NCBI RefSeq assembly: GCF_030555055.1
Contig: NZ_JAMOAO010000001.1
Coordinates: 3,224,001-3,288,000, forward strand
Direction: 5' to 3'
From: Nocardiopsis sp. YSL2
Lineage (GTDB): Bacteria > Actinomycetota > Actinomycetes > Streptosporangiales > Streptosporangiaceae
Length of the DNA: 64,000 bases
Shown: positions 28,300 to 37,825 of the stretch, piece after piece
Layout of the letters: each line of letters opens with the position of its first letter
Numbering within the stretch: position 1 is the stretch's first letter
The notes under the pieces: generated by a model
Database searches by the model: none
Seen by the model: the letters and a program-made list of their open reading frames with translations, nothing else
What the model was told of the DNA's origin: nothing
Program-made: the position numbers and the translations under genes

Positions 28300-28716
28300 T
28301 CACTCCTCGGACGGGCGCCCGGGATCCGCCGCGTCGGCGCGCGACTCGCGTTCGAGCCGTTGGAGCCGTTCGAACAGCTCGTCGGTGACCAGCAGGTCCT
28401 CGTCGATCCGGCCGGTGCGGTACCCGACCCGGGCGGCGATGTGCGCGGCCACCGGGACCGTGATGACCTGGAACAGGCCCACCACGACCAGCATGCCCAC
28501 CGTGAAGATGCCGGTCTCCACCGGTGCCAGCCGCAGCCCGATCCCCACCAGGACCAGCAGCAGGCCGAGCACCTGCGGCTTGGCCGCGGTGTGCATGCGC
28601 GAGAGCAGGTCGGGGAACCGGAGCAGGCCCACGCTCGCGACGAAGGACAGCATCGCGCCCGCCAGCAGACAGAGCACGGCGATCCAGTCCAGGACCGCCA
28701 CCAGTGCGTCGCTCAC
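28300..28716 (-). CDS. mnhG: Mrp/Mnh cation:proton antiporter subunit G
   Basis: 138 residues with three membrane segments. The diagnostic RMHTAAKPQVLGLLLVL motif of MnhG/PhaG is present near residue 40. A charged C-terminal tail of about 40 residues extends beyond the usual family length. It is the last gene of the operon, overlapping mnhF by 4 bp. Confidence 0.93.
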   Translation of the reverse strand: MSDALVAVLDWIAVLCLLAGAMLSFVASVGLLRFPDLLSRMHTAAKPQVLGLLLVLVGIGLRLAPVETGIFTVGMLVVVGLFQVITVPVAAHIAARVGYRTGRIDEDLLVTDELFERLQRLERESRADAADPGRPSEE

Positions 28717-29036
28717 GCCGCTCCCCCTCCTTCCGCGTGCGGGGCCGGAACGGTCTCATTCCGCTCGCGCAGGGCGTCCTCATGGCGCCGGGCCACGAAC
28801 TTCGACACGCTGATCGACCCCACGAACCCGACCAGGGACAGCACCAGCAGGACCGGCAGGACCGTCGGGTCGCGGTTCAGCGCCGCGTACGCGCCGATGC
28901 CCGTCAGCGCCGACGCCACCAGGACGTCCAGCGACAGCGCCCGGTCCAGGATGCTCGGACCCATCAGCATGCGGGCCATGCTCAGCAGCGCGGCCGCGCC
29001 GAGCAGGACCGCGATGGCGATCCACAGTGCGTTCAC
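28713..29036 (-). CDS. mnhF: Mrp/Mnh cation:proton antiporter subunit F
   Basis: 107 residues from a GTG that overlaps mnhE by 4 bp. Three membrane segments carry the family pattern MLMGPSILDRALSLDVLVASALTGIG split across helices 1-2, and PVLLVLSLVGFVGSISVSKF in helix 3. The tail is hydrophilic. MnhF is a small structural subunit of the multi-subunit antiporter. Confidence 0.92.
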   Translation of the reverse strand: MNALWIAIAVLLGAAALLSMARMLMGPSILDRALSLDVLVASALTGIGAYAALNRDPTVLPVLLVLSLVGFVGSISVSKFVARRHEDALRERNETVPAPHAEGGGAA

Positions 29037-29641
29037 ACGCTCTCCGTCCCGACGGTCTCGGCCGCCTCCATCTTGGCGATGTCCACACGGGTGCCCAGCG
29101 CCCGCACGATCCTCTCCTCCAGCCGCCACGTGTCCCGGCGCGCCCGCTCGGTTCCCGCCTCGTCGTGCGTGCCCAGGTGGTGGACGTACAGCACGTGCTC
29201 GGGCTGGCCGACCTCCACCACCACACTCCCGGGGATCACCGACAGGGCGATCGACGTGCACACCAGCATGAGTTCGGAGTCGGTGCGCAGCCGTACCGCG
29301 ACCACCGAGCTGAGCACCGGGCCGGGCGTGAAGGTCTGCCAGGTCACCTGGAGGCTCGACAGGACCATATGGAAGAGGAAGTAGCCGAGCAGCCGCAGGA
29401 ACTGCCACGGGCGGAAGCGGAAGCCCTCGGAGATCGGCGGCAGCGGGAACACCACCATGATCAGCACCGACACGCCGAACCCCAGGACCAGCAGGCCCAG
29501 GGACTCCTCCCGCAGCCGGAAGCCGTCGAACAGCAGCATCCACACGACGGTCATGCCGAGCGCGATGGGGATCTGCACCTTGCCGAGCCTGCGGCGCAGG
29601 GCCTGCACGCGCTCCGGCCGGGTGACGGGCGGTCTGGTCAT
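29033..29641 (-). CDS. mnhE: Mrp/Mnh cation:proton antiporter subunit E
   Basis: 202 residues, slightly longer than typical. Two to three N-terminal hydrophobic helices are followed by the conserved soluble part LMLVCTSIALSVIPGSVVVE and LYVHHLG. The ATG overlaps the mnhD stop by 4 bp. Subunit E contributes to assembly of the antiporter and is encoded in the standard place. Confidence 0.93.
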   Translation of the reverse strand: MTRPPVTRPERVQALRRRLGKVQIPIALGMTVVWMLLFDGFRLREESLGLLVLGFGVSVLIMVVFPLPPISEGFRFRPWQFLRLLGYFLFHMVLSSLQVTWQTFTPGPVLSSVVAVRLRTDSELMLVCTSIALSVIPGSVVVEVGQPEHVLYVHHLGTHDEAGTERARRDTWRLEERIVRALGTRVDIAKMEAAETVGTESV

Positions 29642-31308
29642 CGGCTACCTCCGAGCACCGCTTCGATGTAGGGCGTACGGGCCATCAGCTCCGTCGCGGC
29701 CTCCGAGGAGTAGGCGATCAGAGGGCCGGCGAACACCGTCAGGCTCAGGCCCATGGCCACCAGAGCGACCGTCGCCCCCACCATCGACCGGGGCAGGACC
29801 GCCGAGGTCACGACCGTGGTGACGGCCGGACCGGACGCGTCGCCGATCCTCGACGACGGACCGACCGCCTCGCCGGGCCCCAGGGCCGCCGTCGACGGGT
29901 CGCTGGAGTCCTCGTTGTACTCCAGGATGGTGCCGGGCTCGGCGACCATGCCCTCGGCGGGGGTCCGCCAGAACGCCGAGTTCCACACCCGGGCGATGAC
30001 GTACAGGGTGAGCAGACTCGTGGCGACCGCCGTGGCCATGAGCGCGTAGGCCATCGGCGTGCCCGCCTTCGCACCGGCCTGGAGCAGGGCCACCTTGCCC
30101 AGGAACCCCGAGAGCGGCGGGATGCCCCCCAGGTTCATCGCCGGAACGAAGAACAGGATGGCCAGCATCGGCGCGATCCGGGCGAGCCCGCCCAGGTTCT
30201 CCAGGGACGTGGACCCGCCCCGCCGCTCGATCAGACCCGTGATGAGGAAGAGCGTGGTCTGCACGGTGATGTGGTGGGCGACGTAGAACACCGCCCCCGC
30301 CAGCCCCAGCTCGTTGCCCAGGGCGACCCCGAAGACCATGTAGCCGATATGGCTGACCAGCGTGAAGGACAGCAGCCGCTTGATGTCGTTCTGCGCGACC
30401 GCGCCCAGGATGCCCATGATCATCGTCGCCATGGCCACCCACAGCAGGAACGTGTTGATCTGGGTCCCCGGGAACAGCAGGGTCTGGGCGCGGATGATCG
30501 CGTACACGCCCACCTTGGTGAGCAGGCCCGCGAACACCGCCGTCACCGGCGCCGGGGCGATCGGGTAGGAGTCGGGCAGCCACGCCGCCAGCGGGAACAC
30601 CGCCGCCTTGATGCCGAACGCCATGATCAGGAAGACCTCCAGCACCAGCCGCAGCTCGGTGGAGATCTCCGGCAGCCGCTCGGCCAGCTGCGCCATGTTG
30701 ACCGTGCCGGTCGCCGCGTAGACCAGCCCCAGGGCGATCAGGAACAGCACCGAGGACACCAGGGAGACCACCACGTAGATGGCGCCCGCGCGCATCCGGG
30801 ACTGCGTGCCGCCCAGCGTCAGGAGCACGTAGCTGGCGGTCAGCAGGATCTCGAAGCCCACGTAGAGGTTGAACAGGTCACCGGCCAGGAAGGCGTTGGA
30901 GACGCCCGCCACCAGGATCAGGTAGGTCGGCTGGTACACCGACAGCGGTGCCACCTCGGCCTTGCCCGCCATGCCCTGGCCGATCGAGTACACCAGCACC
31001 GCGAGTGTGATCGCCGCGGACACGGTGACCATCAGCGCGGACAGGCGGTCGGCCACCAGCGTGATCCCGAACGGAGCCTCCCAGCCGCCGATCTGTACCG
31101 CCTGCGGCCCGAACAGGTCGGCGGCCCCCATCAGCAGGAAGCCGACGGCCAGCACGACCGCGAGCGCGCCGACGCTCAGCCACTGCTGCAGCCGGGGCCA
31201 GCGGATGCCCAGCGCCAGCTTCACCCCGGCGGCGAACAGCGGCAGCACGACCGGCAGCGGGACGAGGTAGTGCACGTCGTCGCCGAGGAGTGTCAGGAGA
31301 GGTCCCAT
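29638..31308 (-). CDS. mnhD: Mrp/Mnh cation:proton antiporter subunit D
   Basis: 556 residues, about fourteen membrane helices, homologous to the proton-pumping subunits of complex I. The conserved Glu of helix 5 lies in LFNLYVGFEILLTASYVLL. The trans-membrane Lys is in FGIKAAVFPLAAWLPDSYP, and KRLLSFTLVSHIGYM follows. It drives Na+(or K+)/H+ exchange together with subunit A. A hydrophilic insertion rich in Pro/Asp near residues 455-490 is unusual and precedes the last helices. Confidence 0.95.
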   Translation of the reverse strand: MGPLLTLLGDDVHYLVPLPVVLPLFAAGVKLALGIRWPRLQQWLSVGALAVVLAVGFLLMGAADLFGPQAVQIGGWEAPFGITLVADRLSALMVTVSAAITLAVLVYSIGQGMAGKAEVAPLSVYQPTYLILVAGVSNAFLAGDLFNLYVGFEILLTASYVLLTLGGTQSRMRAGAIYVVVSLVSSVLFLIALGLVYAATGTVNMAQLAERLPEISTELRLVLEVFLIMAFGIKAAVFPLAAWLPDSYPIAPAPVTAVFAGLLTKVGVYAIIRAQTLLFPGTQINTFLLWVAMATMIMGILGAVAQNDIKRLLSFTLVSHIGYMVFGVALGNELGLAGAVFYVAHHITVQTTLFLITGLIERRGGSTSLENLGGLARIAPMLAILFFVPAMNLGGIPPLSGFLGKVALLQAGAKAGTPMAYALMATAVATSLLTLYVIARVWNSAFWRTPAEGMVAEPGTILEYNEDSSDPSTAALGPGEAVGPSSRIGDASGPAVTTVVTSAVLPRSMVGATVALVAMGLSLTVFAGPLIAYSSEAATELMARTPYIEAVLGGSR

Positions 31309-31310
31309 GA

Positions 31311-32141
31311 TCAGTCGTTCCCTTGCAGGTCGCTGTCCTCGGCGCGGGCCTGGCGCTCACGCTCGGCACGCATGGTCCGGCGCGCCTCGCGCCGCTCGGC
31401 CCGGATCCGGCGGCGCAGGTCCCGCCACAGCGCGCGCTCGGCGGAGCGGTCGGCCCGCCGGTGCTCGCGCAACTGGCGCCGCGCCAGCCGGATCCGGCCG
31501 CGCAGTTCCTGGACCTGGGCGGACATGCTCTCGGTCCGGTCGGTGAGCCGGCGCATGGTCTCCTCGGAGCGCGCGTCGCCGCCCCCCGCCTCGGCCTCGG
31601 CCTCGTACCGGGCCAGCTCGGCCCGCGCGGAGGCGATCTCGGCCTTGAGGCGGGCCTGCTCGATCACGGCGTGGCCGCCGGACTCGGCGACGTTGGCCTG
31701 GAGCTCGGCCCGTTGGGCGCGGATGTCCGCGCGCATCTGCCTGCGGATGCCGGCGACCTTGCGGCGGGCGGTGCGGCGGCCCTCGTGCTGGACGATCCGC
31801 AGGTCCTCCGCGTCGTCCTGGACCTCGTCGTTGCCCTCCAGCTGCCAGCTCCGGTAGGCCATCGCGAGCAGGAACGCGGTGATGCCGAGGGTGATGACGA
31901 TGGCGGTGAGGATCATCGCCTGCGGCAGCGGGTCGGTCATCCGGTCCTCGGGCGTGAGCCAGAGCAGCGGCGGACCGCCCGCGGCGCCGCCCGCCGCCAG
32001 GATCATCAGGTTGACGCCGTTGCTCATGACGACGAAGCCGAGCAGGACGCGCGTCAGACTGCGCTCCAGCAGGAGTACGACGCCCACCGCCACCAGGACG
32101 CCGGTGACGAGGACGAGGACGAGGCTGGGTGTGTCGTTCAC
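31311..32141 (-). CDS. mnhC: Mrp/Mnh subunit C with long charged C-terminal extension
   Basis: 276 residues from a GTG overlapping mnhA by 4 bp. Residues 1-98 are a normal NuoK-like MnhC with three helices (LLGFVVMSNGVNLMIL, AMILTAIVITLGITAFLLAM). From about residue 101 an Arg/Ala/Glu-rich segment of roughly 175 residues follows. It is strongly predicted by eye to form coiled coil (repeated REEA/RRQLREHRRAD patterns) and should be cytoplasmic. MnhC normally ends near 115 residues. The extension is continuous in frame and shows no stop, so it is part of the protein. Confidence 0.9.
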   Translation of the reverse strand: MNDTPSLVLVLVTGVLVAVGVVLLLERSLTRVLLGFVVMSNGVNLMILAAGGAAGGPPLLWLTPEDRMTDPLPQAMILTAIVITLGITAFLLAMAYRSWQLEGNDEVQDDAEDLRIVQHEGRRTARRKVAGIRRQMRADIRAQRAELQANVAESGGHAVIEQARLKAEIASARAELARYEAEAEAGGGDARSEETMRRLTDRTESMSAQVQELRGRIRLARRQLREHRRADRSAERALWRDLRRRIRAERREARRTMRAERERQARAEDSDLQGND

Positions 32142-35101
32142 GAGGCGACCTCCTCGGCGCTTCGGCGGGCACCGGCCCGGGCGGACTCCTCGTCGGCGTG
32201 GGCGGCGTCGCGCTCGATCTGTTCGTCGACGCGGGCGCCCAGGCTGCGCAGGATGTCCAGGATCAGGCCGATCACCAGCAGGTACACGCCGATGTCGAAG
32301 ACCAGCGAGGACGTCAGGTGCAGGTCGCCCATGAACGGGATGTGCAGGTCCAGGGCCGCACCCGCCAGGATGTTGTCGCCGTAGACGGCCCCCGCCAGGG
32401 CGGTGCCGGTGGACAGGGCCAGGCCGGTGCCGATCAGCGCGCCGGGCTGGACCCACGCCGTCGCGTAGAGCTCGTAGCGGCCGCCGGCGAGGTAGCGGAC
32501 GATGAACGCGAGGCCGGCGACGATGCCGCCGGCGAAGCCGCCGCCGACGGCGGTGTGGCCGGTGAGCAGCAGGTACACCGAGATCACCATGACCACCGGG
32601 AAGAGGAAGCGAGAGACCGCCTCGAAGACGACCGAGCGGCGGTGGGTCGGCAGGGCCTCGGCCCCGGGCAGCCAGGCCCCCTTCCACACGGGCCGGATGT
32701 GCAGTCGTTCCGGCGCCGTCCGCAGCCCTCCCAGGTCGAGCGAGGCCTGGCGGTCGGTGGGCCTGGGCGGTGTCGCGACCGACACGGCCATGGTCCCGGG
32801 GGCGGTCCGGCGGGGCTGGGCCCGGCGCCGGACGAACATCAGGCTGGCCACGCCGGCCGCGGCGGCGGCCAGGACCGAGATCTCGCCCATCGTGTCCCAG
32901 GCACGGACGTCGATGAGCAGCACCGAGATGATGTTCTCGCCGCCCGCCTCGCGCGCCAGCGCGGGATAGCCGTCCGAGATGGACTCCGCCTGGCGCCCGG
33001 CGAGCGCGAAGTAGGTCATGCTCGCCACGAGCGCGCCCGTCGCCGCACCCAGGAGCAGGTTCCACAGACGGCGCCCCTTCAGCGCGGGCGTGGAGAAGTG
33101 CGCGGGCAGCCGGCGCAGCACCAGGACGAAGACCACCAGGCTGACGGTTTCGACGAGGAACTGGGTGAGCGCGATATCGGGCGCGCCCTGCAGGTAGAAG
33201 AGCACCGCGCACCCGTAGCCGGTCATGCCGACGAGGATCACCGCGAACAGGCGGCGCCGCACGATCAGCGTGAACAGGCAGGTGAGGATGATGACCACGG
33301 TCGGGATCAGCTGGACGGGGTGGTCCCACAGGCGCACCGGCGGAGCCGGGGCCTCCCAGAGCCGGCCCGCGAACAGCGGGATGGCGGCGGCGACCACCGT
33401 CGTCACGAGGATGGTACCGAGGTAGACGGGCAGCGAACCGCGCTGTGTCTGGCCGGTGACCTGGAGCGCGAGGGTGTCCAGAGCGGCCAGCATCCTGCGG
33501 TAGACGCGCTCGGGCTCGACGAAGGCGAGCCGGTCGCCCAGCCGGACCACGCCGTGGCGGTAGCGGAACAGGGCCAGGCCGCCGACCACGCACAGCGCGG
33601 ACAGCAGCAGCGGGAGCTCGAATCCGTGCCACAGCTCCAGGTGGGTGGGGAGGGCGCCGGGGGCAGACGGAACGGTGTCGGCGTAGAGCGCGAAGAGGGG
33701 ATCCACCGCGGACGAGAGCGCGCCGCCCAGCAGGCCGAGCAGGGCCAGGAGCGCCGGGGCGGCCAGGAACAGCGGCCCGGGGGCGTGCACCGGGGTCGTC
33801 GGCACGCCCTCCTTCACCGCGAACGCCCCCCACAGGAAGCGCAGGCTGTAGGCGACGGTGAGGGTGGAACCCACCACCATGGCCGCGAGCACGACGGTGT
33901 CGGTCGCGCCGCCGTGCGTGTAGGCGCCGAAGGCCAGCTCCTTGGCGGCGAACCCCGCCGTGGGCGGCAGGCCGGCCATCGACGCCAGGGCCAGCACGGA
34001 GATCCAGAAGGTCACGGGGGAGGACGTGCGCAGACCGGACAGCTCACGCAGGTCCCGGGTGCCGGTGCCGTGGTCGATGATGCCGACCAGGAGGAACAGC
34101 GGTGCCTTGAACAGGGAGTGGGCCACGATCATGGCCAGTCCGGCCAGGGCGGCGGCACGGGTGCCGGTGCCCAGGAGGGCGATGAGGAAGCCGAGCTGGC
34201 TGATGGTGCCGTAGGCCAGGACGAGCTTGAGGTCGAACTGGCGCAGAGCCTTCCAGCCGGCGAGGAGCATCGTCACCGTGCCGAAGAACAGCGCCATGGT
34301 CTGCCAGAGGGCGGCGTCGGGGAAGGCGGGGGTCAGCCGGGCCACGAGGTAGACGCCGGCCTTGACCATCGCCGCGGCGTGCAGGTAGCCGGAGACCGGG
34401 GTGGGCGCGCGCATCGCGGCGGGCAGCCAGAGGCTGAAGGGGAACAGCGCGGACTTGGACATCGCGCCGATCATCACCAGCACGAGCGCGGTGTTGACCG
34501 CGGTGCCGCTCGGCGGCGCGGCGACGATCTCGGAGATGACGTAGGTGCCCGCGCTCTCGCCCAGCAGGATCATGCCGATCAGCATGGTCAGGCCGCCGAG
34601 GGTGGTGACGGTGAGCGCCGTCATGGCCGCGCGGCGGCTCTCCTTGAGCTCGGTGCTGTGCCCGATGAGCAGGTAGGAGAAGACCGTGGTCAGCTCCCAG
34701 TAGACGAAGAGCTGGATGAGGTCGTCGGCCAGCACGAGGCCGAGCATGGCCGCGGCGAAGGCGACGAACACCCCGGCGAAGCGGCCGAGCCCGGGTTCGG
34801 AGTCCTCGAAGTAGCGGGCGCAGTACACCAGGATGACCGCGCCGACCCCGGCGGCGATCAGTGTCATGACCAGGCCGAGCGCGTCCATGCGCAGGCCCAG
34901 GCGCAGGGAGAACTCCGGTGCCCACGCCATGCTCTCGGCCAGCTCGCCGCCGCCCAGGACCGCGGGGACCTGGAACAGGGTCCAGACCGTGGCCGCGCCC
35001 GGGACGACCGCGAGCGCGAGGAACGCGTCGCGTCCCCACCGGCGCACGAGTAAGGGAGCGACCGCCGCGGCGAGAACATGTGCGATCAGCACGGTCGTCA
35101 A
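32138..35101 (-). CDS. mnhA: Mrp/Mnh antiporter subunit A fused to subunit B
   Basis: 987 residues from a TTG with GGGAGGGG close upstream. The N-terminal two thirds are the NuoL-like A subunit: helix-5 Glu in LIQLFVYWELTTVFSYLLIGHS, Lys in MSKSALFPFSLWLP, and SHSTELKESRRAAM. The last 190 residues are a complete B subunit (SRFLFPVVMVISVYLLL, TAVGGGFAGGIVAGL, FDIGVYLLVIGLILDIL). No separate mnhB exists, so this A-B fusion supplies it. It begins a seven-subunit operon in six genes for Na+ or K+/H+ exchange, pH and salt tolerance. Confidence 0.95.
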   Translation of the reverse strand: MTTVLIAHVLAAAVAPLLVRRWGRDAFLALAVVPGAATVWTLFQVPAVLGGGELAESMAWAPEFSLRLGLRMDALGLVMTLIAAGVGAVILVYCARYFEDSEPGLGRFAGVFVAFAAAMLGLVLADDLIQLFVYWELTTVFSYLLIGHSTELKESRRAAMTALTVTTLGGLTMLIGMILLGESAGTYVISEIVAAPPSGTAVNTALVLVMIGAMSKSALFPFSLWLPAAMRAPTPVSGYLHAAAMVKAGVYLVARLTPAFPDAALWQTMALFFGTVTMLLAGWKALRQFDLKLVLAYGTISQLGFLIALLGTGTRAAALAGLAMIVAHSLFKAPLFLLVGIIDHGTGTRDLRELSGLRTSSPVTFWISVLALASMAGLPPTAGFAAKELAFGAYTHGGATDTVVLAAMVVGSTLTVAYSLRFLWGAFAVKEGVPTTPVHAPGPLFLAAPALLALLGLLGGALSSAVDPLFALYADTVPSAPGALPTHLELWHGFELPLLLSALCVVGGLALFRYRHGVVRLGDRLAFVEPERVYRRMLAALDTLALQVTGQTQRGSLPVYLGTILVTTVVAAAIPLFAGRLWEAPAPPVRLWDHPVQLIPTVVIILTCLFTLIVRRRLFAVILVGMTGYGCAVLFYLQGAPDIALTQFLVETVSLVVFVLVLRRLPAHFSTPALKGRRLWNLLLGAATGALVASMTYFALAGRQAESISDGYPALAREAGGENIISVLLIDVRAWDTMGEISVLAAAAAGVASLMFVRRRAQPRRTAPGTMAVSVATPPRPTDRQASLDLGGLRTAPERLHIRPVWKGAWLPGAEALPTHRRSVVFEAVSRFLFPVVMVISVYLLLTGHTAVGGGFAGGIVAGLAFIVRYLAGGRYELYATAWVQPGALIGTGLALSTGTALAGAVYGDNILAGAALDLHIPFMGDLHLTSSLVFDIGVYLLVIGLILDILRSLGARVDEQIERDAAHADEESARAGARRSAEEVAS

Positions 35102-35299
35102 TGTGCCCCTCCCGGACTGGTCCGGTCCCGCACCGCGGCACGGCGCACCGGGCGCGACCAGGGCCGTCGCCGTCGGCGACTCGTACCTGCCGCGGGCGCG
35201 CCCTCGCGGGCGGACGTCCGCCGCCCCGGCACCGGCCGCCCCGCCGCGGTCCGGCGTCGTCGGGCAGGTGTGGTCTCGGTGCGTCGGGGCATGGATGAT

Positions 35300-35332
35300 T
35301 TGCGTACTTTGGTTATTTAATAGCTAGGCTAT
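35300..35332. promoter_or_regulatory. Promoter/operator between mnhA and marR
   Basis: A short AT-rich island in a GC-rich gap. ATAGC-tag-GCTAT at 35320-35332 is a perfect 13-bp palindrome flanked by GGTT (35311) and AACC (35335-35338). TAGGCT (35325-35330) could be the -10 of marR with TTGCGT (35300-35305) as a weak -35, so a repressor here would autoregulate. Confidence 0.5.
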
Positions 35333-35398
35333 ACAACCGTCAAACCGCCGCGCGGCCTCCTGGCCCCCGGCGACCGCTCCGCATGCGAGGACCGCTTC

Positions 35399-35872
35399 GT
35401 GCCCGACGACCACCACGAGCCCGCCGAGGACGGCTCCGCCGCCCAACTGGAGGAGTTCCAGCGAGCCTGGAACGAACTGATCAACGCGGCGATCCACGCC
35501 CGCACGCGGAGCGGTCAGCACCGGTCCGCCGACGAGCTCACGCTGACGCAATCCCTGCTCATGGAGGCGGTCCGAGGGCTGCGGGCTCCGACCGTCGGCG
35601 CCGTCGCCAAGGTCGTCGGGGTCTCCTCTCCGTCCGCTACGCGTATGATCCAGCAGCTCGAGCGCAAGGGGATGATGGCGCGCCGTCGGGCCCAGCACGA
35701 CGAGCGCAGCACTGTGGTCGCGATCACCGAGGAGGGTGAGAGAGTCCTCGCCGAACGGCGCCTGGAGATGGAGCGCAAACAGCGACGGATCTTCGACGCG
35801 ATCGATCCGGCGCTGCGGCCCACGGTTCTGGAGGTCCTGCACGATCTGCGCGAGGCCATGGACCAGGCCTGA
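35399..35872 (+). CDS. MarR-family transcriptional regulator
   Basis: 157 residues from a GTG with GAGGA about 8 nt upstream. The winged helix is clear: LTLTQSLLMEAVRGL, TVGAVAKVVGVSSPSATRMIQQLERKG split over two helices, and the wing RRRAQHDERSTVVAITEEG. It is divergent from the mnh antiporter operon with a palindrome between them, so it may repress that operon and itself. The ligand is unknown. Confidence 0.92.
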   Translation: MPDDHHEPAEDGSAAQLEEFQRAWNELINAAIHARTRSGQHRSADELTLTQSLLMEAVRGLRAPTVGAVAKVVGVSSPSATRMIQQLERKGMMARRRAQHDERSTVVAITEEGERVLAERRLEMERKQRRIFDAIDPALRPTVLEVLHDLREAMDQA

Positions 35873-36121
35873 GCGGCATTCGGCCCCGGTGGCGCTCGAT
35901 GTGCCGCCGGTGGCGAGGGCGGTCCTTCCCGCGACAGGGAGACCGGGTACGGGACGGGGTGCACGCGGTGGTCGACCGGCCCATGGCCGCCCGAGGGCCC
36001 GGATCGGCCGGGCGGAGGAGGGCCGGGCACGGCGGGGTCGTCCCGAGGGCCGATGCCGGCCGCGGTCCGGATCCGTAGTCTCACCCACCGAGGGGGCGCA
36101 CGGCCCCGAGGGGAGACCACC

Positions 36122-37549
36122 ATGACCTGGCCGGAATCAGTCCTCGTCGGCGCCGCCGCTGTCCTGGCCCTCGCGGCCGCGGTAGCGGGGCGGTACCGCG
36201 CGATGGCCGTGCCCGTGGCGGGGGCCGGGGTGCTGGCCGCCACGACCGCGGCCACCGCGCTCGGCGGTCCGCGGTGGCAGTGGGTCCCCGTCGCGGCGGG
36301 CGCGGCGCTGGCGGTCGCGACCGCCCTGGTGCTCCGCCGGGCCGCCCGGCGGCACGGGCGATCGGAGGGGGAGCGCCGGGTAGCGCGCCTCCCGGAGTGG
36401 ACCGCCACCGTGGTCGCCCTGGGTTTGGTCGCGGCCGGAGCGCTGGCGATGTGGGCGCTCCCGCCGGTGGACTTCCCGCCACCGTCGGGCGGGCACGCGG
36501 TCGGCACCACGACCGTCGAGTGGACGGACCGCGGGCGCGGTGAGACCTGGACGGAGGATCCCGACGACCACAGGACCGTGGTCGCGCAGCTCTGGTACCC
36601 CGCCGAACCGGGGACCGGCACCGAGGGCGCGCCCTACCTCGGTCGGACGGAGGACGAGGCGCGGGTGATCACGGGCGGGATCGCCGACGGTTTCGGCCTG
36701 CCCGGCTTCCTGCTCTCGGACGCCGCCAGGGCCCGCACCCGCGCCGCGGTCGAGGCCGAGCCCGCCCGGAGCGGGGAGCCGTTCCCCGTCGTGGTCTTCT
36801 CCCCTGGGCTGGGCGGGGTCCGCGGCCAGAACACCGCGTGGGCCCAGGAACTGGCGAGCCACGGCTACGTCGTGGCGGCGCTGGACCACCCCTACGACTC
36901 CGCGGCCGTGGTCCTGGACGACGGCACCGTGCTGCGCGGCCGACTGACCGTGCCCCACGGGCCCCAGGAGGAGGAGCGGCTCGTGCCGGAGTGGACGTCG
37001 ATCCGAGCCGAGGACATGAGCCTGGCCCTGACCCGCCTCATGGAGATGGACGCCGACGCCGGCGGGCCGTTCGCCGACCGCCTGGACCCCGGCCGCGTCG
37101 TCGCGGCGGGTCACTCCTTCGGGGGTTCCGCCGCCCTCCACGCCGCCGCGGGCGACCACCGGTTCACGGCCGTCATCGACCTCGACGGCTTCCCGCACGA
37201 GGCCGACGCCCTGGACTTCCCCCAGCCGCTGCTGGTGCTCGTCGCGGGCGCGGGTACCGGGGACGCGGACGGCGACGCGCGCTACGCCGAGGCCGTGACC
37301 GGGGCGCTGGCGGCCGCCGGCGGGCCGAGCTGCGCGCTCACCGTGGAGGGAGCCGCGCACCTGAGTTTCACCGACGCCCCCCTGTACCTGCCGCCGGTGC
37401 CCGCGATCGTCGGATCGGCCGGCCGGACGCGGCCGCTGACCACGACCGCGGACGCCTCGCTGGCCTTCCTCGACGCGGCGCTGCGCGACCCCGCGGCCCG
37501 CCCCGGTGGCGCCCTCGCCTCCTTCGGCGCGACCGAGTGCGTGCCCTAG
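36122..37549 (+). CDS. Membrane-anchored alpha/beta hydrolase (PAF-acetylhydrolase-like)
   Basis: 475 residues; the ATG follows GAGGGGAGACCACC. Three to four N-terminal hydrophobic segments (within residues 5-120) anchor a C-terminal hydrolase. The lipase motif GHSFGG gives the nucleophile; [18 protein letters not shown] forms the oxyanion region, and the final His is in GAAHLSFTD. The pattern is that of bacterial platelet-activating-factor acetylhydrolase relatives, which cleave short acyl esters. Topology puts the enzyme outside if there are four helices or three with the N-terminus inside; this was not resolved. Confidence 0.87.
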   Translation: MTWPESVLVGAAAVLALAAAVAGRYRAMAVPVAGAGVLAATTAATALGGPRWQWVPVAAGAALAVATALVLRRAARRHGRSEGERRVARLPEWTATVVALGLVAAGALAMWALPPVDFPPPSGGHAVGTTTVEWTDRGRGETWTEDPDDHRTVVAQLWYPAEPGTGTEGAPYLGRTEDEARVITGGIADGFGLPGFLLSDAARARTRAAVEAEPARSGEPFPVVVFSPGLGGVRGQNTAWAQELASHGYVVAALDHPYDSAAVVLDDGTVLRGRLTVPHGPQEEERLVPEWTSIRAEDMSLALTRLMEMDADAGGPFADRLDPGRVVAAGHSFGGSAALHAAAGDHRFTAVIDLDGFPHEADALDFPQPLLVLVAGAGTGDADGDARYAEAVTGALAAAGGPSCALTVEGAAHLSFTDAPLYLPPVPAIVGSAGRTRPLTTTADASLAFLDAALRDPAARPGGALASFGATECVP

Positions 37550-37703
37550 GACGTGTGTGGCGGGGAACCGCCCGGGCTCCCGCTGTGCGACGACGGCGAA
37601 GCCCGCACAGGAGGAGAACTCCCTCTTCGGCCTGGTCAGGGCACCACTGGCTGCGCCGATCACGACGGGCGGGAACCACCGCACACGACCTGGCCGGGTC
37701 CGG

Positions 37704-37733
37704 TCTGCCAGGGGCAGATCTGCCCCGGGCCGA
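37704..37733 (+). promoter_or_regulatory. Tandem PopR-type boxes upstream of clpP pair
   Basis: TCTGCC-agg-GGCAGA at 37704-37718 exactly fits the PopR operator TCTGCC-N3-GGCAGA that I recall for the clpP3-clpP4 promoter of Streptomyces lividans. A second, abutting copy TCTGCC-ccg-GGCCGA (37719-37733) matches 11 of 12 bases. They lie 93-122 bp before the first clpP start. Confidence 0.82.
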
Positions 37734-37825
37734 AACCGTGGAAGTCCGGTGGCGCGCCCCCGCAGGGTGGAACCACCGGTCGGGCGGACGAGCGCTCCGC
37801 CCAGGGGCCGGGAGAGGAGAGTTCC

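Noticed and set aside
32129..35053. Long plus-strand frame opposite mnhA
   Set aside because: His/Arg/Gln-rich antisense of membrane helices with no domain; the minus strand has all Mrp motifs.
28300..35101. Loss of mnhB from the antiporter operon
   Set aside because: The B subunit is present as the C-terminal 190 residues of the A subunit gene.
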